Below are positions 1 to 6,201 of a stretch of DNA of 19,288 nucleotides, in pieces. The notes below the pieces were generated by a model. It worked only from the letters and a program-made list of their open reading frames with translations. It made no database searches and was not told the DNA's origin. The translations under genes and the position numbers were made by a program. Source of the DNA: Actinomycetota bacterium. Lineage in GTDB: Bacteria; Actinomycetota; Thermoleophilia; Gaiellales; Gaiellaceae. Position 1 is the first letter of the stretch. Each line of letters opens with the position of its first letter. The DNA is taken from assembly GCA_013696185.1 (NCBI GenBank), contig JACCZA010000271.1, forward strand, positions 1 through 19,288. Reading direction: 5' to 3'.

Positions 1-2
1 AG

Positions 3-971
3 TTCGGCGAGGGGCTGCTCGCGCTCGGCGGCGGCGAGTACGCGGCGGAGGACCTCGTGCGCCCGCATGCCGACTGGGTCCGGCCGCTCGGCGTCGAGGT
101 GTGGGGGCGGCGCGTGTGGACCGTCCCGCCGGCCTCGCAGGGCTACCTCTCCCTCGCCGGCGCCTGGATCGCCGAGCGCCTCGAGCTCCCGGATCCCGCG
201 GACGGTCGCTGGGCGCACCTCCTCGTCGAGGCGGCGCGTCAGGCGGCGTTCGATCGGGGCGACGTGCTGCACGAGCACGCCGACGGGGCGGCGCTGATCG
301 CCTCCGAGCGGCTCGAGCCGCGGCTGCGCGCGATCGACCCCGGGCGGGCGGCGCGGCTCGGCGACGCCTACGGCGGCGGGGGGACGATCTTCCTCTGCGC
401 GCTCGACGAGGAGGGCACGGGCGTCTCGCTGATCCAGTCGAACTTCTGGGGGTGGGGCTCGCTGCTCGTCGTCCCCGGGGTGCGGATCTTCCTGCAGAAC
501 CGCGGCTCGGGCTTCTCGCTCGTCCCAGGCCACCCGGCGGAGTACGGCCCGGGCAGGCGGCCGCCGCACACGCTCTCACCGGCGCTCGTGACGCGCCCCG
601 ACGGCTCGCTCGACCTGCTCCTGGGGTCGATGGGCGGAGACAGCCAGCCGCAGATCGTGCTGCAGTTGCTCGTGCGGCGGCTCGCCGCGGGCGAGGAGAC
701 GGGGGAGGCGATCGCGGCGCCCCGCTGGGTGCTCACGGGACCGCACCCCGAGCTCGACACGTGGGCGGCGGGCGGCGAGGTGACGGTGCGCGTCGAGGCC
801 CACGCCCCACCGGACTGGTTCCGGGCGCTCGAGCGACGCGGGCACCGGGTCGAGCGCGCCGGGTCGTGGGAGCACGGCTTCGGCGAGGCGCACGCGATCG
901 CCGTCGGCGAGGAGCATCTGGCGGGAGCCTCGGATCCGCGCAGCCTGGCCGGCGCGGCTGCCGGCTACTGA
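3..971 (+). CDS. ggt: Gamma-glutamyltranspeptidase family protein, C-terminal part (5' end cut by the window)
   Basis: The frame is open from the first bases, so this is the 3' part of a longer gene; the GTG at 57 is internal. Members of this family are Ntn hydrolases that self-cleave before a threonine and transfer or hydrolyse gamma-glutamyl groups, usually outside the cytoplasm. The candidate nucleophile is the Thr at 384-386 in GGTIFLCALD. The downstream oxyanion and substrate elements follow: an NRGSGFSL stretch, HTLSPALV (the usual SMSP position) and GSMGGDSQPQ (the GSPGG position). The second Thr and the His of the classical TTH motif are Ile and Phe here, so it is a divergent acylase-like member rather than a textbook GGT. 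Family confidence is high; substrate is unknown. Confidence 0.88.
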   Translation, partial: FGEGLLALGGGEYAAEDLVRPHADWVRPLGVEVWGRRVWTVPPASQGYLSLAGAWIAERLELPDPADGRWAHLLVEAARQAAFDRGDVLHEHADGAALIASERLEPRLRAIDPGRAARLGDAYGGGGTIFLCALDEEGTGVSLIQSNFWGWGSLLVVPGVRIFLQNRGSGFSLVPGHPAEYGPGRRPPHTLSPALVTRPDGSLDLLLGSMGGDSQPQIVLQLLVRRLAAGEETGEAIAAPRWVLTGPHPELDTWAAGGEVTVRVEAHAPPDWFRALERRGHRVERAGSWEHGFGEAHAIAVGEEHLAGASDPRSLAGAAAGY

Positions 972-1145
972 GCGGAGCTACGCCTACGACGGGCTCGACC
1001 GCGTCTCCTGGCAGTCCGAGTCAGAAGGGACACATGCGCGACTTCTCCCTAACAGTGCTTTGCTCGGGCCATAGCTCTCCGAGCGAATCGTTCTATCTGC
1101 AGCTCACAGCGAGCGTGTACGACACACGACGCCTTCAGCGTGGCC
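972..1145. other. Intergenic gap with a YD/RHS-like peptide remnant
   Basis: This stretch separates the GGT-like gene from the 3' end of vapC and is visibly less GC-rich than its surroundings. In plus frame 1, bases 973-1014 read RSYAYDGLDRVSWQ, which resembles the YxYDxxGR unit of RHS/YD-repeat proteins. The frame stops at 1066 and has no start of its own, so if real it is a fragment. No promoter or terminator is convincing here. Confidence 0.25.
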
Positions 1146-1571
1146 TCATGAACCCGCGTCGGCCGGTAGGAGCCTGAAGGATCTTCCACCGCGCGCTGGA
1201 CGGACTGCGCGAAAGTGCCGCTCATCGAAGGTCGCGATGGTCGTCGTGGAGATACGCGCTGCGAGTGCGACGAGCGAGGCGTCCGTGAGACTGACTCCGA
1301 GTTCGCGGTAGCCCTCCGCGACCTTGACGCTCTCCGCGCCAGCTCGAGGCCACCATTCGACCGCGTAGACCCCCGCGGCGACGTCACGCCTGAACGCGCG
1401 AGCTGCTTGAGCGCCCGCCCTCGTCGAGGCGAGGTGATCCGTCTCGGCGAGAACCAGCGGGGTGGTCGCGAGGTCCCCGTCGAACGACTCGTACCAGGTC
1501 AGCGCCTGTCGATGTCTGCCGTCACGGCGGTCGAGCAGGGCGTACAGGACCGACGTATCGACGACGATCAC
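1146..1571 (-). CDS. vapC: VapC-type PIN-domain ribonuclease toxin
   Basis: The 141-residue protein is a full-length single PIN domain. The Mg2+-binding acidic residues typical of VapC are present: D5 in the opening VVDTSVLYALLD, E43 in VLAETDHL, D97 in LTDASLVAL and D116 in ATFDERHF. VapC toxins cleave specific RNAs (often tRNA or rRNA) and are neutralised by binding their cognate VapB. The GTG start overlaps the stop of vapB by four bases (GTGA), so the two are translationally coupled, antitoxin first. No catalytic residue is missing, so the toxin is probably active. The RNA target cannot be read from the sequence. Confidence 0.92.
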   Translation of the reverse strand: MIVVDTSVLYALLDRRDGRHRQALTWYESFDGDLATTPLVLAETDHLASTRAGAQAARAFRRDVAAGVYAVEWWPRAGAESVKVAEGYRELGVSLTDASLVALAARISTTTIATFDERHFRAVRPARGGRSFRLLPADAGS

Positions 1572-1792
1572 GCGCCGAAGTGCGTCTCGGCGAGATGGCG
1601 ATCCACGGCTTCGGCAACGTCTCCCGGGCCCCGTCCGACGCCGATGGCGGAGATACGTGGCCGGCGCGTCTCCGAGACCGCGTGCGCCAACGCTCGTCGA
1701 ATGGCCTCGGCCTTCGTGATGCCCTGCGTCGCAGCGAGGCGCGCGAGCGCGCTATCGACCTCGGGGTCGAGATACAGGCTCGTCTTCTTCAC
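1568..1792 (-). CDS. vapB: VapB-type ribbon-helix-helix antitoxin
   Basis: A 74-residue protein with an N-terminal ribbon-helix-helix DNA-binding domain: the strand KKTSLYLDPEVDSALARLA, then the turn TQGITKAEAIRRAL. A charged C-terminal tail ending VAEAVDRHLAETHFGA would bind and inhibit VapC. The GTG start has no convincing Shine-Dalgarno sequence. It lies six bases after a TACCCT -10-like box, so a leaderless transcript is plausible. The gene immediately follows the HAD-SDR gene on the same strand (30 bases between stop and start) but has its own operator-like dyad, which points to autoregulated expression. Confidence 0.9.
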   Translation of the reverse strand: MKKTSLYLDPEVDSALARLAATQGITKAEAIRRALAHAVSETRRPRISAIGVGRGPGDVAEAVDRHLAETHFGA

Positions 1793-1796
1793 CTAC

Positions 1797-1816
1797 GTAG
1801 GGTAGCATCACCCTAC
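1797..1816 (-). promoter_or_regulatory. vapBC operator/promoter dyad
   Basis: A perfect 7-bp inverted repeat, GTAGGGT (1797-1803) and ACCCTAC (1810-1816), with a 6-base spacer, sits directly upstream of the vapB GTG. On the minus strand the right arm contains TACCCT (1804-1799), a TAnnnT -10-like box six bases before the start codon. An 8-bp palindrome, CTACGTAG (1793-1800), abuts it. RHS antitoxins bind such dyads, so VapB or VapBC autorepression is the natural inference. Confidence 0.6.
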
Positions 1817-1822
1817 AGGCCG

Positions 1823-3052
1823 TCAGTAGACGGCGCGGCCGCCCGACAGGTCGAAGCAGGCGCCGGTCGAGAAAGCCATGTCCTCGCTCGCCAGGTAGGC
1901 GATCAGGCCCGCGACTTCCTCGGGCTTTCCCATCCGGCCGAGCGGGATGCGCTCGACCATGTAGCCGATGTGCTCCTCGGTCATGTCTCCGAGCATCGGC
2001 GTCTCGATCACGGCGGGCGCGATGCAGTTGACGAGTACGCCGCTGCCTGCCACGTCCTTGCCGATCGCCTTCGTCAGCGTGATCACCGCCGCCTTGCTGG
2101 CCGAGTAGGCAGCGGCCATCGGGTTGCCCTCCTTGCCCGCGATCGAGGCGATGTTGACGATGCGCCCGTAGCCGCGGGCGGTCATCCCCGGCAGGGCGGC
2201 GCGGTTCGCGTAGAAGGTGCCGCTCGCATTGATCGCGAGCACGCGCTCCCACTCGGCGTCGCTGACCTCGACCGTGCGCAGCGAGTCGCCGCTGACCCCG
2301 GCGCAGCAGACGAGGATGTCGAGCCCGCCGAGCTCGGTCTCCACGCGCCCGACGGCGGCGTCGAGATCGGCGGAGCGGGTGACGTCGCCCGCGAGCGCGA
2401 GCGTGCCCTGCGCAGCTCCCTCCACCCGGAGGTCGAGCACCGCCACCCGCGCCCCGCCCGCGCGCAGCCGCTCGAGCTCGGCGACCGTCTCGCGGGAGTC
2501 CCGGTGGAGCACCGGCGTCATCCCCACTGCCGCGGCTCCGGCACAGTTGGCGCGCAGGTCGTCCACGAAGACGCACCCCTCGGGCGACGCGCCGATGCGC
2601 TCGGCAGCCAGCAGGAAGATCTCCGGCTGGGGCTTGCGCAGACCGACCTCGCCCGACAGGACGACGGCGTCGAACAGCTCGAGCACGGTGCCGGCGCGGC
2701 TGTAGAGGCCCGTGCCCCAGGAGTTCGAGACGACGCCCGTGGCGAAGCCGGCCCGCCGGGCGGCGCGCACCGCGCCGATCAGCCGCTCGTCGGGCACCGC
2801 GCCGTCGAGTAGGCGCTCGATAAGGCGCTCGTGCGAGGCCACGCCGAGCCGAGTGCCGAGCGACGAGGAGAACTCGGCGTCGCCGAGCTCGCCGCGCTCC
2901 AGGCGCTCCAGCTCGGCGAGGGCCTCCGGCTGCTCGCGCAGCACGCGGACGAGCGCGTCGGGCTCGAGCCCCTCCGCGCGCGAGAAGGCCCGGAAGGACT
3001 CGAACACGTTCGTCGTCAGGACGCCGCCGTAGTCGACGAGCAGGGCCCTCAC
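1823..3052 (-). CDS. HAD-family phosphatase fused to an N-terminally truncated short-chain dehydrogenase
   Basis: Residues 1-195 are a complete HAD-IA domain: nucleophile D7 in LLVDYGGVL, motif II S109 in VVSNSW, motif III K140 in KPQPEIF, and motif IV D164/D165 in FVDDLRANC. From about residue 198 the chain becomes a classical SDR: ARVAVLDL, D223 in AGDV, CCAG (for NNAG), N275, S303, Y316xxxK320, and the end TGACFDLSGG. The first 30-40 residues of an SDR, including the TGxxxGIG cofactor loop, are absent; HAD sequence (ETVAELERL) runs straight into RAGGARVAVLDL. The GTG start overlaps the stop of the upstream APH gene by four bases. HAD activity looks intact. NAD(P) binding by the SDR half is doubtful. 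A deletion fusing two adjacent genes is the likely origin; an assembly error is possible. Confidence 0.88.
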   Translation of the reverse strand: MRALLVDYGGVLTTNVFESFRAFSRAEGLEPDALVRVLREQPEALAELERLERGELGDAEFSSSLGTRLGVASHERLIERLLDGAVPDERLIGAVRAARRAGFATGVVSNSWGTGLYSRAGTVLELFDAVVLSGEVGLRKPQPEIFLLAAERIGASPEGCVFVDDLRANCAGAAAVGMTPVLHRDSRETVAELERLRAGGARVAVLDLRVEGAAQGTLALAGDVTRSADLDAAVGRVETELGGLDILVCCAGVSGDSLRTVEVSDAEWERVLAINASGTFYANRAALPGMTARGYGRIVNIASIAGKEGNPMAAAYSASKAAVITLTKAIGKDVAGSGVLVNCIAPAVIETPMLGDMTEEHIGYMVERIPLGRMGKPEEVAGLIAYLASEDMAFSTGACFDLSGGRAVY

Positions 3053-4119
3053 GCGGCCTGCCGCACGAGCTCGTGCGCGGCCTCCGCGAGCGCGGGCACG
3101 CGGACGTCGAGCGTCGCGTACCAGGCGTCGTCCGTCGTGCCGGCGAGCCAGCGGCGGTAGTTCCCCTCGAGGAAGATCGCGCTCTTCCAGAGCGCGAGCG
3201 CCTGGTACCAGGGCAGGTTCCCGACGCTGCGGCCGCTGGCCCGCTCGTAGCGTGCGACGAGCTCTGCCCGCGAGGGGAAGCCGGTAGCCCGGGTGACGGG
3301 GGTGAGCTGGAGGGGCGCGTCAGGGGCGCCGGGCTCGGAGTAGGTCGCCGTGAGGTAGCCGACGTCGGCGAGCGGGTCGCCGATCGTCGCGAGCTCCCAG
3401 TCGAGGATCGCGAGCAACCGGGCGGGCGCCGCGTGCGAGTAGATCGTGTTGCCGAGCCGGTAGTCGCCATGGACGATCGTCGAGGGCGGGGAGGCGGGGA
3501 GGGTGCGCGCCAGGCGCGTGGCGACCTCCTCGATCAGCGGCAGCTCGCGCGTGTGCGTGAGCTGCCAGAGGCCCGAGAAGCGGCGCAGCTGGCGCTCGAG
3601 GTATCCCTCCGGGCGGCCGAAGCCCTCGAGCCCCGCCGCGCGCCAGTCGACCGCGTGCAGCTCAGCGAGCGCGTCGATCAGCTCCGTGCCGATCCTGCGG
3701 CGCTCCTCCTCGGTGTCGTGGGCGGGCGCGAGGTGCGCGCCGACGACGACGCCCTCGACGGGCTCCATCACGTAGAAGGGCACCCCGAGCGCTGCCTCGT
3801 CGGCGTGGGCGAGCAGCACCCTCGGCGTGCGCGCGGCGGTTGGCTCGAGCGCCTCGAGCAGCCGTGCCTCGCGCAGCACGTCGTGCGCGGAGGGCGGCAG
3901 GGGCGGACGGGGCGGACGGCGCAGGACGAAGCGCTCGGCGCCGCGGCGCAGGAGGTACGTCACGTTCGAGTGGCCCTCGCCGATCCGCTCGGCCTCGATC
4001 GGGCCCTCACCGAGACCCGCCGCGTCGAGCGCCCGCTCGACTGGCCGGCGGACGAGGAGCGGCGGCAGGATCTGCCGCGCGGCCTGCTCCGGCGTGTCGA
4101 CGACCTCGAGGCTCGCCAC
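3049..4119 (-). CDS. Aminoglycoside-phosphotransferase-fold kinase, ACAD10/11-like
   Basis: A 356-residue APH-fold protein. The nucleotide loop is near RIGEGHSNVTYLL (46-57) with the VLRRPPRPP strand after it. The Brenner-type catalytic loop is IVHGDYRLGN (D219, N224), and the metal-binding motif is ILDWELATIGDPLADVGY (D240). This DWE-xx-GDPLAD style is that of the kinase domain of ACAD10/ACAD11 and bacterial LvaA-type proteins, which phosphorylate hydroxyacyl-CoAs rather than antibiotics. Its stop overlaps the HAD-SDR start (GTGA), so the two are made together. The GTG at 4119 best fits domain length; an in-frame GTG at 4149 would add ten residues. Neither has a good Shine-Dalgarno, so the start is uncertain. 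No acyl-CoA dehydrogenase is visible nearby. Confidence 0.88.
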   Translation of the reverse strand: MASLEVVDTPEQAARQILPPLLVRRPVERALDAAGLGEGPIEAERIGEGHSNVTYLLRRGAERFVLRRPPRPPLPPSAHDVLREARLLEALEPTAARTPRVLLAHADEAALGVPFYVMEPVEGVVVGAHLAPAHDTEEERRRIGTELIDALAELHAVDWRAAGLEGFGRPEGYLERQLRRFSGLWQLTHTRELPLIEEVATRLARTLPASPPSTIVHGDYRLGNTIYSHAAPARLLAILDWELATIGDPLADVGYLTATYSEPGAPDAPLQLTPVTRATGFPSRAELVARYERASGRSVGNLPWYQALALWKSAIFLEGNYRRWLAGTTDDAWYATLDVRVPALAEAAHELVRQAA

Positions 4120-4236
4120 GCCGGCGATCGTCGCAGAGGCGGCCGTCACCCGGACGGGGGACGAGTGGTAAAGGTTCGACGGGAGGCGAGGCGAAAGGCA
4201 AACCGCGTGCGCGCGCCCGGCGTCATAGACGAGGCG
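4120..4236. promoter_or_regulatory. Divergent intergenic region between the APH kinase and the glycoside hydrolase
   Basis: About 115 bases separate two outward-facing genes, so promoters for both should lie here, but I find no convincing -10/-35 pair on either strand. The clearest local element is AAAGG at 4194-4198, which would serve an upstream GTG at 4207 as a ribosome binding site. Confidence 0.3.
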
Positions 4237-5379
4237 ATGCTTCCTCGACGTCTCTCGCTCCTCGCGGCGGTCGTGCTCGTCCTCGCCGGCCTGTGCGTCC
4301 CCGCCGCGACCGCCTCGCCCGCCCTCCAAGTCGGCATCGTCGAGCACGCAGAGGCGCTGACGGGCAATCCCGACAGGTTCTTCCCGCAACTCCGCACGCT
4401 GCGCGCGCAACTCCTGCGCGTGAACCTCAACTGGGGCGGGAGGATCGGCGTCGCGCGCCTCCGCCCCGGGAACGGCGCCGACCCGGCCGACCCGGCCTAC
4501 GACTGGGGCATCTACGACCGCGCCGTCCTCCAGGCCGACCGGCAGGGCGTGCGGGTCATCTTCTCGATCTTCGGCACGCCCGTGTGGGCGAACGGGGTCG
4601 GTCTGCCGCAGGTGGCGCCGCTGAAGCCGGCGCACCTCGAGCGCTTCGCCTACGCGGCGGCGCTGCGCTATAGCGGCACCTTCCGCCGCCCCGACGGCCG
4701 TGTCCTGCCCGCCGTCCGCCACTGGATCGCGTGGAACGAGCCGAACCTCCGGCTCGGGCTCGTGCCGCAGTACCGGCGCGTCGGACCGAATCGCTGGGCG
4801 GTCCAGAGCGCCGTCGACTACGCGCGGATCTGCAACGCGATCGTCGACGGCGTCCACGCCACGGGCCTTCGCGGCGAGCGGGTCGCCTGCGGCGTGACGG
4901 CGCCCCGCGGCAACAACAATCCCCGTGGCGCGAGGCCGTCGGTGTCGCCGCTCGCGTTCCTGCGCGCGATGAAGAGGGCGGGCGCGCGCGGCTTCGACGC
5001 CTATGCCCACCAGGCGTACTACGGCGGGCCGAGCGAGACGCCCTCGACGCGGCCGGGCGGTCGCACGGCGATCACCCTCGCCAACATCGACGCCCTCGTC
5101 GCGGAGCTCGACCGCCTCTACGGGCGCAAGCGGCTCTGGATCACCGAGTACGGCTATCAGACGAGCCCGCCCGACCCCTTCTTCGGCGTCTCCTGGAGCC
5201 TCCAGGCGCGCTACCTCACCCAGGCCTTCGCGATCGCGCGCAGAAATCCGCGGATCGACATGATGCTCTGGTTCCTGCTGCGCGACGAGGCGCGCCTCGA
5301 CGGCTGGCAGTCGGGGCTGGTGACGCGGTCCGGCCGCCGCAAGCCCGCCTTCGCCGCGTTCCAGCGCCTGCGGCGCTGA
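4237..5379 (+). CDS. Secreted glycoside-hydrolase-like protein (TIM-barrel, GH39/GH5-like)
   Basis: The 380-residue protein begins with a classical signal peptide: RR near the start, a hydrophobic run LSLLAAVVLVLAGLCV, then the AxA-type site ATASPALQ. The mature part looks like a retaining clan GH-A barrel. HWIAWNEPN carries the candidate acid/base E168 and WITEYGYQT the candidate nucleophile E304, 136 residues apart on what would be strands 4 and 7. Related actinobacterial proteins are usually annotated as hypothetical or cellulase-family. Substrate is unknown. The ATG at 4237 fits the signal peptide. The in-frame GTG at 4207 has a better-spaced Shine-Dalgarno and would add ten residues before the same signal. 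It is divergent from the APH gene and stands alone. Confidence 0.8.
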   Translation: MLPRRLSLLAAVVLVLAGLCVPAATASPALQVGIVEHAEALTGNPDRFFPQLRTLRAQLLRVNLNWGGRIGVARLRPGNGADPADPAYDWGIYDRAVLQADRQGVRVIFSIFGTPVWANGVGLPQVAPLKPAHLERFAYAAALRYSGTFRRPDGRVLPAVRHWIAWNEPNLRLGLVPQYRRVGPNRWAVQSAVDYARICNAIVDGVHATGLRGERVACGVTAPRGNNNPRGARPSVSPLAFLRAMKRAGARGFDAYAHQAYYGGPSETPSTRPGGRTAITLANIDALVAELDRLYGRKRLWITEYGYQTSPPDPFFGVSWSLQARYLTQAFAIARRNPRIDMMLWFLLRDEARLDGWQSGLVTRSGRRKPAFAAFQRLRR

Positions 5380-5428
5380 GCCGCCGGCGCGGCGTACGAG
5401 TGGGATTCCCGCGGCACGCGCCTCGAAC

Positions 5429-5493
5429 GGGGTCAGACCCCGGTAGCACGCCGGCGCGAAGAGCGCTGCGCCGATCCGTGCCGGGGGTGTCTC
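5429..5493 (+). repeat. 65-bp repeat, copy 1
   Basis: Starts with the palindrome GGGGTCAGACCCC (5429-5441), followed by GGTAGCACGC, CGAAGAGCG and TGCGCCGATCCGTG. It aligns without gaps to copy 2 with five mismatches over 65 positions. Confidence 0.92.
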
Positions 5494-5516
5494 CGATCAT
5501 CCTCAGCCGCGGCTCG

Positions 5517-5581
5517 GGGGTCAGACCCCGGTAGCACGCCGCCGCGAAGAGCGTTGCGCCGATCCGTGTCGAGAGTGTCTC
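5517..5581 (+). repeat. 65-bp repeat, copy 2
   Basis: Begins 88 bases after the start of copy 1. The first 23 bases, the CGAAGAGCG block and the TGCGCCGATCCGTG block are identical in all three copies. Like copy 1 it ends in GTGTCTC. Confidence 0.92.
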
Positions 5582-5626
5582 GTGGGGCGGCGTCGGAGCG
5601 GGCTCTCCGGGGCGCACGTCTCGAGA

Positions 5627-5691
5627 GGGGTCAGACCCCGGTAGCACGCGTACTCGAAGAGCGTTGCGCCGATCCGTGCCGGGATCTTGTC
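5627..5691 (+). repeat. 65-bp repeat, copy 3
   Basis: Begins 110 bases after the start of copy 2. It differs from copy 2 at about ten positions, clustered in the six bases after position 23 and in the last ten bases. The palindrome and the central blocks are unchanged. Confidence 0.92.
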
Positions 5692-5739
5692 GGGCGATCC
5701 ACAGCCCTCGGCCTCGCCGGCACGCGCCGCGCCCGAGCA

Positions 5740-5772
5740 GGCCCGCCGCGGGCCGGGAGTAAGCTCACGGGC
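5740..5772 (+). promoter_or_regulatory. Hairpin and TAnnnT box before the diol dehydratase genes; possible leaderless promoter
   Basis: A perfect 6-bp stem, GGCCCG (5740-5745) and CGGGCC (5749-5754) with a 3-base loop, is followed by TAAGCT at 5760-5765. Exactly seven bases separate that box from the GTG at 5773, the spacing expected if transcription starts on the start codon. The only Shine-Dalgarno-like run (GGGAG, 5755-5759) is 13 bases from the GTG, which is too far to be convincing. No clear -35 is seen. Confidence 0.4.
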
Positions 5773-6201
5773 GTGGACTTCGACCCGAGCTCCGACTATC
5801 CGCTCGGGACGCGCCGCCCGGACCTCGTGACGACGCCGTCGGGGAAGCCGCTCGCGAGCGTCACGCTGGACGCCCTCCGCTCCGGAGAGCTGACTGCCGA
5901 CGATCTCCGCGCGACGCCGGAGACGCTCCGCCGCCAGGCGGCGGTCGCCCAGGCAGCGGCGCGCCCGCAGCTGGCCCAGAACCTCGCCCGCGCGGCCGAG
6001 CTCTCCGCGGTGCCGCGCGAGGTGATGCTCGAGATCTACACGGCGCTCCGTCCGCACCGCTCGAGCTCCTCCGAGCTCGAGGCCTGGGCCGAGCGGCTCG
6101 AGCACGAGTACGGGGCGCACCTGAACGCGACCTTCGTGCGCGAGGCGGCCGGTGTCTACGCCCGCCGCGGGCTCCTCGCCGGTGAGCGGGCAGCGCTCTA
6201 G
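5773..6201 (+). CDS. pduE: Adenosylcobalamin-dependent diol/glycerol dehydratase, small (gamma) subunit
   Basis: The 142-residue protein matches the PduE/DhaB3 family along its whole length: DYPLGTRRPDLVTTPSGKPL near the start, TADDLRATPETLRRQA, RPQLAQNLARAAELSAVP, EIYTALRPHRSS, and FVREAAGVYARRGLL at the end. The enzyme converts 1,2-propanediol or glycerol to the aldehyde by a radical mechanism, and the gamma subunit is structural in the (alpha-beta-gamma)2 complex. The GTG start fits the family's N-terminus; there is no close Shine-Dalgarno. It precedes and overlaps the catalytic subunit gene, whereas the usual order is large-medium-small. Confidence 0.95.
   Translation: MDFDPSSDYPLGTRRPDLVTTPSGKPLASVTLDALRSGELTADDLRATPETLRRQAAVAQAAARPQLAQNLARAAELSAVPREVMLEIYTALRPHRSSSSELEAWAERLEHEYGAHLNATFVREAAGVYARRGLLAGERAAL

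Larger units (their letters stand above)
5380..5772. other. 393-base gene-free region with a triplicated 65-bp repeat
   Basis: No supported gene lies here. It starts with a short hairpin just after the hydrolase stop (GCCGC at 5380-5384, GCGGC at 5389-5393). It then holds three 65-bp repeat units, and ends with a GC-rich hairpin (5740-5754) and a TAAGCT box before the diol dehydratase genes. Frames through the repeats stay open on both strands because of base composition, which produces spurious protein predictions. Confidence 0.7.

Noticed and set aside
3049..4119. Aminoglycoside resistance kinase
   Set aside because: The APH fold is present, but the catalytic and metal motifs are those of the ACAD10/11-like branch and the gene is coupled to metabolic enzymes.
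4120..5010. A minus-strand frame open upstream of the APH kinase to 5010, giving a 653-residue protein
   Set aside because: The extension lies antisense to the glycoside hydrolase, is arginine-rich low-information sequence and has no domain; kinase homology begins near 4119.
5392..5430. A second YD-repeat-like peptide, AYEWDSRGTRLER, after the glycoside hydrolase
   Set aside because: Only one motif-like hit with no supporting context; chance similarity is likely in this arginine- and glycine-rich translation.
5429..5691. CRISPR array
   Set aside because: Only three copies, of 65 bp, with unequal spacers of 23 and 45 bases, internal divergence between copies, and no cas genes.
5692..5772. 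Cobalamin riboswitch before the B12-dependent diol dehydratase
   Set aside because: No B12-box-like sequence or suitable multi-helix layout is visible, and the likely start of transcription is at or near the GTG.
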